This document shows, piece after piece, positions 25,940 to 34,784 of a stretch of 64,000 bases of DNA (positions are counted from its first letter, which is position 1; the number at the start of each line of letters is the position of its first letter). The stretch is from positions 10,416,001 through 10,480,000 of the forward strand of contig CP108521.1 of NCBI GenBank assembly GCA_035999765.1. The letters are read 5' to 3'. The stretch comes from Streptomyces sp. NBC_01231. Lineage in GTDB: Bacteria > Actinomycetota > Actinomycetes > Streptomycetales > Streptomycetaceae. Made by a program: the position numbers and the translations under genes. Below the pieces are notes generated by a model. The model ran no database searches and had not been told where the DNA came from. It was given only the letters and a program-made list of their open reading frames with translations.

Positions 25940-27244
25940 TCACCGGGTGGACTTGACGAAGGCCACGGCGATGGCACCCAGGAGCGCGAATCCCGCGGCG
26001 CTGAGGTAGAGGGCCGCGTAGTTGGAGCCGCTCCCCATGGCGAGGAACAGGGGCGCGATGGCGGGCGCGACGCTCTGCGGGAGGGCGTTGGCGATGTTGA
26101 ACAGTCCCATGCCCTTCGCGGCGTCGGTTTCGCTGTTGGGCAGGACGGAGACGACCAGCGCGTAGTCGACGCCCACGTAGATGCCCTGGCCCACACTGGC
26201 AACGGCGATACCGACGACGAAACCGGTCACGCTGGAGGAGAGGGCGATGAGGACCATGCCCGCGCCGAACACCAGGGACGCCACCGCGATGAAGATCTTG
26301 CGGCGCTGGAGCTTGTCGGACAGCCATCCGCTGACATTGCTGCCGACGACGACGCCGACGGCCAGGACGAGCATGGCCCAACTCAGGATGGACGCGGCCT
26401 GGTCCGCCGTGTAGCCGAGGTGGTCCATGAGGAAGTACGTCTTGTAGGTGAGCAGCAGCGCCTTGCCGGTCCAGACGAGAAACCGGCTGACGAACGCCCA
26501 AGCGAAGTCACGGTGGCGCAGGGGATTGATCCACATGCTGCGCGGGATCTCCCTCCACGACATGGGAGCCACCTCGTCCTTGCCGCGGGGGATCTCCCTC
26601 AGGTGGAGGACGAAGACGACGACCAGGACCAGGCCCAGCAGTGAGGGCACGACGAACATGGTCAGCCCCTGGGTGCCGGTGACGGTGACCAGGAAGGCTC
26701 CGCTGACCGTGGCGACCTGGTTGGTCATGCCCATCAGGCCGGAGACGGTACCGCGGCGCTCCTTGGGTACGCGGTCGGGCAGGACGGCGATGAGGGCGGC
26801 CATGGCGGCGTTCAGCGCGACCTGGGTCAGACACCAGCCGACCAGAACGACGGGAAGGCTGGGCGCCATGCCGATGACGACCAGGGACGCGCCGCCCACG
26901 ACGGCGCCGGTGATGATGAACGGACGCCGTCGCCCCCAGCGGGAGGTACAGCGGTCGCTGAAGTGCCCGAAGACCGGGTTGGCGACCATGGCGAATATTG
27001 CGCCGACGCCCGCCACCAGGGCCAAGGAAGAGGCCTTGTTGTCGGGGTCGAGGTCCGCGATGCGCAGGGACAGCGTGACCGAGGCGGGCGTGAGCAGGGC
27101 GATCCAGACGCCGATGATGGCGAGGATGTACAGGGCGGTGAAGCCACCGCCCACACGCTGGCCGGTGAGCCGGGCCGAGCGTTCGGGTGCGGTTTCTCTG
27201 CTGTCGGGCGCGGCGGGCGCGGCATGGGGTGCGGGTGCGGACAC
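25940..27244 (-). CDS. MFS transporter
   Basis: A 434-residue protein with twelve predicted transmembrane helices. The loop motif GHFSDRCTSRWGRRRPF after helix 2 is the major-facilitator A motif, and GWLSDKLQRRK is its copy in the second half. RPFIITGAV and the wide central loop are like sugar or glycoside symporters. GTG at 27244 has AAAGGAG five bases upstream. The gene lies after the lyase on the same strand and probably brings in the compound that the lyase splits. Confidence 0.9.
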   Translation of the reverse strand: MSAPAPHAAPAAPDSRETAPERSARLTGQRVGGGFTALYILAIIGVWIALLTPASVTLSLRIADLDPDNKASSLALVAGVGAIFAMVANPVFGHFSDRCTSRWGRRRPFIITGAVVGGASLVVIGMAPSLPVVLVGWCLTQVALNAAMAALIAVLPDRVPKERRGTVSGLMGMTNQVATVSGAFLVTVTGTQGLTMFVVPSLLGLVLVVVFVLHLREIPRGKDEVAPMSWREIPRSMWINPLRHRDFAWAFVSRFLVWTGKALLLTYKTYFLMDHLGYTADQAASILSWAMLVLAVGVVVGSNVSGWLSDKLQRRKIFIAVASLVFGAGMVLIALSSSVTGFVVGIAVASVGQGIYVGVDYALVVSVLPNSETDAAKGMGLFNIANALPQSVAPAIAPLFLAMGSGSNYAALYLSAAGFALLGAIAVAFVKSTR

Positions 27245-27510
27245 GGGGACTCCTTTGTCGAGCGTGAGGGAACGGGCCTGGGGGCGCAAGAGGCGAGACC
27301 GAAGGGCTCACGGGGCCGTAAGGCTCACGGGGCCGAGGCGTGCACGGGACGAACGGTGTGCGTCCTCGGGCTGGGCGGGCCGAGCTGAAGGTGCTCATGG
27401 CCGGCCGGGTGCCGTGGCAGTGGATCGGCGAGAGCGCCGACCGGGGCGGACAGTTCCGCCGGGGGAGGGGCAGCGGGGAGAGCGGAGCGGGGAGGGTGAA
27501 GCGACGGGCG

Positions 27511-29031
27511 TCAGCGCCGGTCGGCCCCGACAGCGGCGGGTTGGCGGGTCGGTTGCTGACCGAGGAGGGTGACGGCGTCGCGCACGAGGTGGGCCTTCGC
27601 CTGTTCCGCCGTGGCGGTCAGCGACGTGACCGTGTCCTGGTGGGCCTTGAGATCACCGGCTGCCTCGGTGGCCAGCTCCGCACGCCGTGCGGGGCTCGTT
27701 CCGCCGTCGCTGTGGCGGCTGTCGACGAAGGTCTGTACGTCGAGGATGTCGCGCAGACGTTCCGGGCTGTAGTCGCGCAGGGGGCCGTCGGCGAGATCGG
27801 GACGGATCGTCGCGTCGGTCGCGCCGGCCGCTTCGTGAGCGGTGATGAACCGGGCGACCGTCTCGTGGGCGGCGCGGAAGCTCAGTCCTCGGGAGCGCAC
27901 GAGGTCGTCGGCCAGGGTGCTGGCTGTCGACCAGTGCCGGCCGGCGGACTCGCGCAGCCGTTGGACGTCGGTCTCCAGCGTGGACACCGCATGGGCCAGC
28001 AACTGGACGGCGCCCGCCGTCTCGCGGCAGTACCCGGGCAGGCGGTTGTGGACGTAACCCTGGTCGGCGTCGGTGGACGTCGCGAAGTGCAGCAGCCCCA
28101 ACTGGCTCGCACCCCACCCCGCCGCGTCTCCGGCCAGGCCCCGGATGCGTTCCAGCACGATCGGGTTGCGCTTCTGCGGCATCATGCTCGACGTGCCGCA
28201 CAGCGACGCGTGCAGCCGTACGAGAGCGACCTCGGAGGACGACCAGTAGAACAGGTCGGACGCGCACCTGCTGACCCCGGACAGGGTCAGGCCGAGGACC
28301 GAGGCGAGTTCGGCGCCGGCGTCCAGCGCGGACAGCCCCGCGTCCCTGGCGTTGCGCACCGGGCGGGCGAAGCCGAGGTAGGCGGCCGTGGTGTGCCGGT
28401 CGATGGGCCAGTCGGTGCCGCTGTGCGCGGCTCCGCCCAGGGGGCATTCGTTCAGCCGCTCGTACAGCTGCGCCATGCGCGCCAGGTTCCGTGACACCGA
28501 CCAGTAGTGGGCGTTGAAGTAGTGGCCCAGCGTCGTGGGCTGGGCGTGCTGGAGATGCGTGTATCCCGGGGCGATCACCGCGTCATGCTCGGCGGCCGCC
28601 TCCAGCAGGACCTCTCCCAGGCGCAACAGTTCGCTCATGACATGCAGCAGCGCCGCGCGGTCGGCCATGCGCACCCCGGTGGCTTTCTGGTCGATGCGGC
28701 TGCGTGCCCGTTGGATGTCCAGGCCCTGCGGACCGCACTGCTCCTCCAGGTACCTCTCCAGCTGCAGGGCGATCGTGCCGATCGCCGCGTCGCCGGCCAG
28801 TGCCTGCTCGGTGTCCCCCTCCAGCAGGCGCAGCAGCGCCCCGACCAGCTTGCGGCCCTGCTCGGGACCGAACACCTGCTGCTGGGTCAGCATCAGGGCG
28901 TGCGCCAGGTCGATGCGGACGAAGTGCTCCGCCGCGGCCACCTCGTCTTCCAGCTCGACTCCGTTGACATGGTCGACCAGCGCCTTGGCCGGGCTCGCAC
29001 CCAGGCGGCCGTCGGTGAGTAGGGGTGTCAT
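27511..29031 (-). CDS. Argininosuccinate-lyase-family enzyme
   Basis: A 506-residue member of the fumarase/aspartase superfamily. The signature loop is GTSSMMPQKRNP, HLQHAQPTTLGHY forms the second conserved region, and AHSGTDWPIDR holds the third. The C-terminus ends in an extra basic tail. True ArgH enzymes lie with argG; here the neighbours are an MFS transporter and a divergent LacI regulator, which points to breakdown of an imported N-substituted aspartate-type compound rather than arginine synthesis. Members that split ethylenediamine-disuccinate exist in this family. The substrate here is an inference. Confidence 0.85.
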   Translation of the reverse strand: MTPLLTDGRLGASPAKALVDHVNGVELEDEVAAAEHFVRIDLAHALMLTQQQVFGPEQGRKLVGALLRLLEGDTEQALAGDAAIGTIALQLERYLEEQCGPQGLDIQRARSRIDQKATGVRMADRAALLHVMSELLRLGEVLLEAAAEHDAVIAPGYTHLQHAQPTTLGHYFNAHYWSVSRNLARMAQLYERLNECPLGGAAHSGTDWPIDRHTTAAYLGFARPVRNARDAGLSALDAGAELASVLGLTLSGVSRCASDLFYWSSSEVALVRLHASLCGTSSMMPQKRNPIVLERIRGLAGDAAGWGASQLGLLHFATSTDADQGYVHNRLPGYCRETAGAVQLLAHAVSTLETDVQRLRESAGRHWSTASTLADDLVRSRGLSFRAAHETVARFITAHEAAGATDATIRPDLADGPLRDYSPERLRDILDVQTFVDSRHSDGGTSPARRAELATEAAGDLKAHQDTVTSLTATAEQAKAHLVRDAVTLLGQQPTRQPAAVGADRR

Positions 29032-29068
29032 GGATCTGCTCTCCCGAACGATCGATTGATTCCAGCAA

Positions 29069-29082
29069 TGTAAACGTCAACA
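29069..29082. promoter_or_regulatory. LacI-type operator site 1
   Basis: TGTAAACGTCAACA, a near-palindrome with the central CG that LacI-family proteins prefer. It lies 38 bases upstream of the lyase start. Confidence 0.65.
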
Positions 29083-29088
29083 TGTCTA

Positions 29089-29102
29089 TGTAAACGTCAA
29101 CA
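29089..29102. promoter_or_regulatory. LacI-type operator site 2
   Basis: An exact second copy of TGTAAACGTCAACA, 20 bases (two helix turns) from site 1, so both face the same side of the DNA. Confidence 0.65.
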
Positions 29103-29134
29103 CGGCCCTCAGTGTTAAGGTCGCCCTCGGAGCA

Positions 29135-29148
29135 TGTCAACGGTTACA
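29135..29148. promoter_or_regulatory. LacI-type operator site 3
   Basis: TGTCAACGGTTACA, a related palindrome 42 bases before the lacI-type gene ATG, suited to autorepression. The fixed positions are TGT, AC, G and ACA, shared with sites 1 and 2. Confidence 0.6.
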
Positions 29149-29189
29149 TCGCGGTGAATCTGCTCAGGATTCACATCCGAGGGGGCACG

Positions 29190-30212
29190 ATGCCGAGCGG
29201 CGCGGAACAACGAGTCACCCTGCGTGACGTCGCGACGGCGGCCGGCGTGAGCACCGCCACCGTGACCCGGACGCTGCAGAACTCCCCCCGGGTGGAGCCC
29301 GCCACCCGCCAACGCGTCATGGAACAGGTCCGGCGCCTCGGCTACTCGCCCAACCCCATCGCACGCGATCTGCGCTACGGACGCCGGGAGGCAGCCGTAG
29401 GACTGGTCACCGCCGGCTTCACCAACCTCTTCCAGGCGGGCGTCGCCTCCGGCGCCGAACGGGAACTGCGCCGGGCGGACCTGCAGCTGATCATCGGCTC
29501 GACGGATGACACCCCCGAGCGCGAACCAGAACTGGCCCGGGCCATGATCGATCGCCGTGTCAGTGCGCTGCTGATGATGCCCGACGGCGACCACCGCGAC
29601 TTCCTCGCCCCCGAGCACACGTACGGCACCCCCGTGGTCCTGGTGGGCCGTCCCGCGACGGGACTTGCCGCCGACGTCGTGATGACCGACGACGATCAGG
29701 CCGTCCAGCAGGCCACCGAGCATCTCATCGAGCTCGGACACCGTCGTATCGCCGCGCTCGTCGGCCGCCTGGACAGCTTCCGCTCCGCCCAGCGCCTCAG
29801 CGGGCATCGCGCCGCTCTCGCCCGACGCCGACTCCCCGAGGACCCGCACCTGACCGTCGGCGACCTCACCACCCCCGCACAGGCCCGTGACGCGCTCACG
29901 CGACTGTTGTGCTCGCCCTCACCGCCGACCGCCGTCCTCGGCCTCAACCTCGGCATCAGCACCGGCATCCTCATCGAACGCCTCGCCGGACATCACACCT
30001 TCGCCTTCATCGGTCTCGACGAGAACGAGCTTTCCAAGGGCCTCGGCGTCTCCGCCGTCGTCCGCGACCCCCAGGAAGTCGGCCGCCAGGCAGCGCGCCT
30101 GGCCATCGACCGCATCGCCGACCCCGACCGGCCACCCCGTACCATCACCGTCCCCAGCACCCTCGTCCATCGCGGCACCGGGGAAACGAAACCCGCACGC
30201 AGCGGGGCCTGA
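29190..30212 (+). CDS. LacI-family transcriptional regulator
   Basis: A 340-residue repressor. The HTH is VATAAGVSTATVTRTL, followed by the hinge helix region and GYSPNPIARDLR. The C-terminal sugar-binding-protein-like domain spans about residues 65-330, with VVLVGRP and FIGLDENELS at the effector cleft. ATG at 29190 is chosen because GAGGGGG lies upstream and the conserved HTH follows soon after. It is divergent from the lyase gene and most likely represses the lyase/transporter operon through the three sites at 29069-29148. Confidence 0.92.
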   Translation: MPSGAEQRVTLRDVATAAGVSTATVTRTLQNSPRVEPATRQRVMEQVRRLGYSPNPIARDLRYGRREAAVGLVTAGFTNLFQAGVASGAERELRRADLQLIIGSTDDTPEREPELARAMIDRRVSALLMMPDGDHRDFLAPEHTYGTPVVLVGRPATGLAADVVMTDDDQAVQQATEHLIELGHRRIAALVGRLDSFRSAQRLSGHRAALARRRLPEDPHLTVGDLTTPAQARDALTRLLCSPSPPTAVLGLNLGISTGILIERLAGHHTFAFIGLDENELSKGLGVSAVVRDPQEVGRQAARLAIDRIADPDRPPRTITVPSTLVHRGTGETKPARSGA

Positions 30213-30352
30213 GGCCAGGGCCGACCAGGGCCGTCACCCACGTTCGCCTTCGCGCCGATCACATCAGGGTGCCGAGGGCGTCGGATGACGGTCGGACAAA
30301 AATCCGGTCGACAGGCGAGCCCGCGACGCACTGTCATGGCTTCGACTGCCCT

Positions 30353-31279
30353 GTGGAGCGGGCCGACTGGGAGCGGGACTTGGCAACCGAGAGAACCGCG
30401 GACACCCGTCCGGCGATCGATATTGAACTGGTCCAGCGCCTGGTCGATGCGCAGTTCCCGCAGTGGGCCCAGCTGCCTCTCGAACTGCTCGACCCGGCCG
30501 GGTCGGACCATGTGATCTACCGGCTGGGCGAGGAGCTGACCGTCCGGCTGCCCCGTCATGCCGGCGCCATCGGGCAGGCCAGGAAGGAGTTCGAGTGGCT
30601 GCCCCGGCTCGCCCCGCACGTGCCGCTGGCCATCCCGGAACCGGTGGGAGTGGGTGAGCCCGACTTCGGCTACCCGTGGCCGTGGTCGGTGTCCCGCTGG
30701 TTGCACGGCGAGGTCGCCACCGTCGAGGCATTGGCCGGCTCGTCGCGGACTGCCGTCGAGCTGGCGGAGTTCCTGACCGCCCTTCAGCGGTTCGCGCCCG
30801 CGGACATCCCGGTCGGGGCCGCCCGCGGGGACCTCACCGTCCAGCCGCTGGCCGACCGCGACCGCGCGACGCGGGCCGCCATCGCGGAGGTTGACGGCAG
30901 ATTCGATACCGCGGCCATGACAGAGCTGTGGGACGCGGCGCTGGGTGCCCCCGGATGGGAGCGCCCTCCGGTCTGGTTCCACGGTGACTTCCACACCGGC
31001 AACCTGCTGACCGTCGACGGACGCCTCAGCGCGGTCATCGACTTCGGAGGGCTCGGCATCGGCGACCCGGCCTGCGACTTGACCATCGCGTTCACCCTGA
31101 TGTCGGCCGGGAGTCGGGCTGCCTTCCGGGCCGCGCTCGGCGTGGACGACGCCACGTGGACCCGGGGCCGCGGATGGGCTTTGACCACCGGTCTGAACGC
31201 CTACACCTCCTACGCCGCCGTCAACCCCCGGGTCGCCGCATCGACCACCCGGCAGATCACCGAGGCGCTGATCGGCTGA
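30353..31279 (+). CDS. Aminoglycoside-phosphotransferase-family protein
   Basis: A 308-residue kinase-like APH-fold protein. The catalytic loop is FHGDFHTGNLL and the metal loop VIDFGGLGIGDPACDL. The N-lobe contains YRLGEELTVRLPRH with the ATP-binding lysine/arginine region. Many such proteins phosphorylate metabolites rather than antibiotics, so no resistance role is claimed. The GTG at 30353 gives the full family length; a TTG at 30380 has a better GGAG upstream. It lies 140 bases after lacI, same strand, possibly read through. Confidence 0.88.
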   Translation: MERADWERDLATERTADTRPAIDIELVQRLVDAQFPQWAQLPLELLDPAGSDHVIYRLGEELTVRLPRHAGAIGQARKEFEWLPRLAPHVPLAIPEPVGVGEPDFGYPWPWSVSRWLHGEVATVEALAGSSRTAVELAEFLTALQRFAPADIPVGAARGDLTVQPLADRDRATRAAIAEVDGRFDTAAMTELWDAALGAPGWERPPVWFHGDFHTGNLLTVDGRLSAVIDFGGLGIGDPACDLTIAFTLMSAGSRAAFRAALGVDDATWTRGRGWALTTGLNAYTSYAAVNPRVAASTTRQITEALIG

Positions 31280-31441
31280 GCGGCCAACTCTGACCGGGAA
31301 TTCTGACCGGGGTGGAACCTCATGCGGAGGGTTCACCGCGGATTGAGCGGGACGACCGAAAGCGCGGAGATCACGCTCGGTTGAAGGCAGGTGAACCGCG
31401 TTGGCAGCAAGTGCCTGACCTGAACCTGGAGGTGTTTCACG

Positions 31442-31780
31442 ATGTTGATGCGCACCGACCCGTTCCGTGAGCTCGATCGACTCACCCAGCAGCTCCTGAA
31501 CACGACCGGCACATGGTCGCGGCCGTCGGCAATGCCGATGGACGCCTACCGTGAGGGCTAGGAGTACGTGATCGCCCTCGACCTGCCCGGTGTGTCCAAG
31601 GACGCGATCGACATCGACGTCGAGCGGAACATGCTGACCGTCAAGGCCGAACGGCGACCCGTCACCAAGACGGAGGACGTGCAGATGGAGCTCTCCGAGC
31701 GGCCTCTGGGCGTCTTCTCCCGCCAGGTCGTGCTGGCCGACACCTTGGACACCGAGCACATCAAGGCGGACTATGGGGTT
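31442..31780 (+). pseudogene. Hsp20 small heat-shock protein, broken by an in-frame TAG
   Basis: ATG at 31442 follows GGAGG and the first 39 codons read as an Hsp20 N-terminus ([17 protein letters not shown]). TAG at 31559-31561 stops translation just where relatives have a Glu or Gln in the REG-x-EY(V)IALDLPG motif. The same frame then carries on as a clear alpha-crystallin core: ALDLPGVSKDAIDIDVE, MLTVKAERR and GVFSRQVVLADTLD. After HIKADYG, near 31777, homology ends and unrelated sequence begins, so the last strands are also lost. Two independent lesions make it a pseudogene. Confidence 0.85.
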
Positions 31781-32492
31781 TCGTCAAGGACCTGGCGTCC
31801 AGCACCGGCGGCACGGCGGCCACCACCCGCTGGGACACCGGAACCGTCCTTCGCGTCGTGGCCCAGCTCGCCGGTGAGGAGCTCCTCAGTCGTATCCTCG
31901 CCCAACTCTCCTCCGGCTACGCCCTGTTGTTCGCGCGCGGAGCTGATCCAGGCGGACTGACGTGCGGGGAGACGGTGCCGGCCCTGGGATCTGCCGAGCT
32001 GTTGCGGCGTGCGGCGCCGTTCTCCACCCATCTCCGCTGCCGTGAACGCTGTGGCTGTTACTCGCTCTCGGGTAACAGCCCGCACGGTGCCGGGGGCGTA
32101 GTCGGACGACCTCGCGGACTCGGTCTTCGGTGCCGGGTTGGTGCAAGCAGGGGGCGGCGGTCCCCCCGTAGTCTTCGTCAGAGGATCACCACGGGCGCCG
32201 CCGGCGTGCCCGTGGTGACGTTCATGGGTGTACTGGTTGGTGACAAGCGCAGGCCGACACTCCTGCCAGGGCCCCAGAGCAGTAGCGAGCCCGGACGGGG
32301 CGCCTCCACCCAGGCTCGACGTGCAGCTGGACCGTCACTCGCCTAGCGTATTGACCGAACGGAAGAAATCACGCAGCCCGGCGTGCCACCGGTTCAGACG
32401 GGCTTCGGCCATGTGGGCGCCGGCACGGGCAGTGTCAGGACATCACGGCTGCCGGTGCGCGCCTTCCCCACCCCTTTGGGAGGGAGCTAGGC
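31781..32492. other. Gene-free stretch after the hsp20 remnant
   Basis: The frames here have no family likeness I can recognise. One frame contains VAQLAGEELLSRILAQLSSG, which could be a fragment of a former protein fused to the hsp20 remnant by a deletion. A terminator-like hairpin is at 32186-32218, and the last part holds the ribosome-binding site GGGAGGGAG of the subtilase gene. Confidence 0.5.
32186..32218. terminator. Hairpin, possible terminator
   Basis: TCACCACGGGC (32186-32196) pairs exactly with GCCCGTGGTGA (32208-32218) across an 11-base GC-rich loop. It is stable but has no T-run. Confidence 0.45.
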
Positions 32493-34529
32493 ATGGCCCG
32501 TATCACCATCAACGGCGTCACGGTGGACCCGCTGGCCCAGGCTGACGAGCTGGCCACCGCATCGCTCACGTCCGATGACGCCTCCGCGTCCAACTACCTG
32601 CTCGTGCAGACCACGCACCCGCCCACAACCGAGGAGAAGGAACAACTCGCGGCGCACGGGGTCGTGGTCCACGAGTACGTTCCGGAGGACACCTACCTGT
32701 GCGGCTACCGGGACACGGACCTGGACGCCGTGCGCGCACTGCCGTTCGTGACCTGGGCGGACGTGTACTTCGACGGCTTCAAGATCGGCCGGTCGCTGCA
32801 GTCGCCCCGGCTGCGTTCGAGTGTCGCCGCGCTGGCCGATCCCCTGGAGGCGGCGGATGGCGGGACCCACACCGTCGACATCGTCGTACACGAGGATGTC
32901 GATGCGAGTGTGGACGACGTACGGGACCGGATCGCGGCGGCGGCCGGAGTCAGCTCCGGTGACGCACAGCCCAGCCGCGGCAAGGTGCGTGTGACGGTTC
33001 GCAAGGAGGACCTGCCCGCACTGGCCGCGCTCGACGAGGTGAAGGAGATCGAGGAAGTCCCGGAGCGGGTGCTGTACAACACCGTCTCGGGGACTCTGAT
33101 GCATGCTCATGTGTCCCTCAACGGCACGAAGTTCCGGGGTGGGGGCGAGATCGTGTGCGTCGCCGACACCGGCTTCGACAAGGGTTCGACCACCAACGTG
33201 CACCCTGCCTTCACCGGCCGGGTCAAGCGCCTGGTCGCCCTGGGGCGCACGAGTCCCGCGCGAGCGGACGATCCCAGCGGGCACGGCACCCACGTGGCGG
33301 GCTCGGTCCTCGGTGACGGGACGTCGGAGTCCATGGGCGGCGACATCACCGGCACCGCTCCCGAGGCGCGACTGGTCATCCAGTCCGTGATGGCCGAGAA
33401 CGGAACTCTCGCCGGTATCCCGGACAACCTGCTAGACCTGTTCGAGCCGCCCTTCCTGGAGGACGGGGTACGGGTCCACACCAACTCGTGGGGCCCGGTC
33501 ACTCCAGGGCTTCCGTACGGCCCGGCCGCAGCCGAGGCCGATCAGATGGTCTGGGACCACAAGGACTTCGTCATCTGCTTCGCCGCGGGCAACGACGGCA
33601 CGGACCGGGACGGGGACGGCCACATCAACCTGAGATCCGTCAGCGACGAGACGGGGGCCAAGAACGTCATCACCGTCGGTGCCAGCGAGGGCAACCGCCC
33701 CGAGATCCCCCTCACCTACGACGGCACGCTTCGCGACGGCCCGATCAAGTTCCCTGCCCCGCCGATCCACGGGGACAAGATGGCGGACAACCCCGCCGGG
33801 ATGGCGGCCTTCAGCAGTCGCGGTCCGACAGCGGAGGGCAGGTTCAAGCCCGATGTCGTCGCCCCCGGCACGTCGATCCTGTCGACGCGCTCGCGGGTGG
33901 CCCCCGATCCCCAGAACTTCGGTGTCTCCACAGACCCGGCGTTCATGTTCGACAGCGGCACCAGCATGGCCACCCCGCTGGTCGCCGGCTGCGTGGCGGT
34001 GCTGCGCGAGACGCTGGTGAAGAACGGCACCCCGAAGCCGAGCGCCGCGCTCATCAAGGCCATGCTGATCAACGGTGCCGATGAGCTCAAGGGCCAGTAC
34101 GTTCCCACCGAGGCGGGCCCTTCCCCGAACAACAACTCCGGCTTCGGCATGGTCAACCTCCAGCGCGCCGTAGTCCTCCCGACCGATGGCGACCGGGCGG
34201 GCTTCACCGACGCCAAGGAGCTGGACCAGGGAGAGGAACGTGAGTTCCGCATCCCGGTGCCGGAAGGGGCGGGCCATACCCTGAAGATCACCCTCGTGTG
34301 GACGGACCCCCCTGCCCCGACCCTGCAGAACGACCTCGACCTGATCGTCCGCGCAGGCGGTCAGGAACGCCACGGCAACATGGGCACGGATCCCGGTTTC
34401 GACCGAACCAACAACGTCGAGCAGGTCCATTGGCGGGACATCCCCGCAGGCGAGGCCGAAATCGTCGTCCGTGCCCACCGGATCACCCGGTTCGCCCAAC
34501 CCTACGCCGTCGCCTGGCGCGTTCTCTGA
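32493..34529 (+). CDS. S8 family serine peptidase (subtilase) without signal peptide
   Basis: A 678-residue subtilase. The catalytic triad is Asp225 in VADTGFD, His264 in SGHGTHVAG and Ser491 in SGTSMATP; Asn367 in AAGNDG is the oxyanion residue. About 200 residues precede the catalytic domain and may act as an intramolecular chaperone. After it comes a beta-rich domain (about 560-678) with LVWTDPPAP and NDLDLIV, typical of the long KP-43-like branch. The N-terminus, MARITINGVTV, is not a signal peptide, so the enzyme is either intracellular or exported by another route. ATG at 32493 follows GGGAGGGAG. Confidence 0.9.
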   Translation: MARITINGVTVDPLAQADELATASLTSDDASASNYLLVQTTHPPTTEEKEQLAAHGVVVHEYVPEDTYLCGYRDTDLDAVRALPFVTWADVYFDGFKIGRSLQSPRLRSSVAALADPLEAADGGTHTVDIVVHEDVDASVDDVRDRIAAAAGVSSGDAQPSRGKVRVTVRKEDLPALAALDEVKEIEEVPERVLYNTVSGTLMHAHVSLNGTKFRGGGEIVCVADTGFDKGSTTNVHPAFTGRVKRLVALGRTSPARADDPSGHGTHVAGSVLGDGTSESMGGDITGTAPEARLVIQSVMAENGTLAGIPDNLLDLFEPPFLEDGVRVHTNSWGPVTPGLPYGPAAAEADQMVWDHKDFVICFAAGNDGTDRDGDGHINLRSVSDETGAKNVITVGASEGNRPEIPLTYDGTLRDGPIKFPAPPIHGDKMADNPAGMAAFSSRGPTAEGRFKPDVVAPGTSILSTRSRVAPDPQNFGVSTDPAFMFDSGTSMATPLVAGCVAVLRETLVKNGTPKPSAALIKAMLINGADELKGQYVPTEAGPSPNNNSGFGMVNLQRAVVLPTDGDRAGFTDAKELDQGEEREFRIPVPEGAGHTLKITLVWTDPPAPTLQNDLDLIVRAGGQERHGNMGTDPGFDRTNNVEQVHWRDIPAGEAEIVVRAHRITRFAQPYAVAWRVL

Positions 34530-34708
34530 CGCGCATTCGGGCAACGTCCCAGCCTGTCCGCATTGCCGGGACGGTGGTTCCGGGACAGGGCGCCCTCCGC
34601 CCCCGGTCCAGGACTCCGCGTCCATCGAAGACGTGGGGTCCGGGCCCGAGTTCAGCGCGTGCAGCGTCTGGCGCGGCCGGGCCGTAGCTCGGCCGACGGC
34701 AAGCCGAG

Positions 34709-34749
34709 GAGGCCCCCAGAGCCCGGATCGGTGCGGCTCTGAGGGCCTC
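34709..34749. terminator. Two-way terminator between convergent genes
   Basis: GAGGCCCCCAGAGCC (34709-34723) pairs with GGCTCTGAGGGCCTC (34735-34749), one mismatch in 15, with an 11-base loop. It sits between the subtilase stop and the dehydrogenase stop and can serve both. Confidence 0.75.
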
Positions 34750-34784
34750 TCGACCGTCCGAACGACGGCCACGGACGGCCGATG

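Noticed and set aside
30353..31279. Aminoglycoside resistance function for the APH-fold gene
   Set aside because: The fold is shared with many metabolite kinases and nothing in the sequence or neighbours points to an antibiotic.
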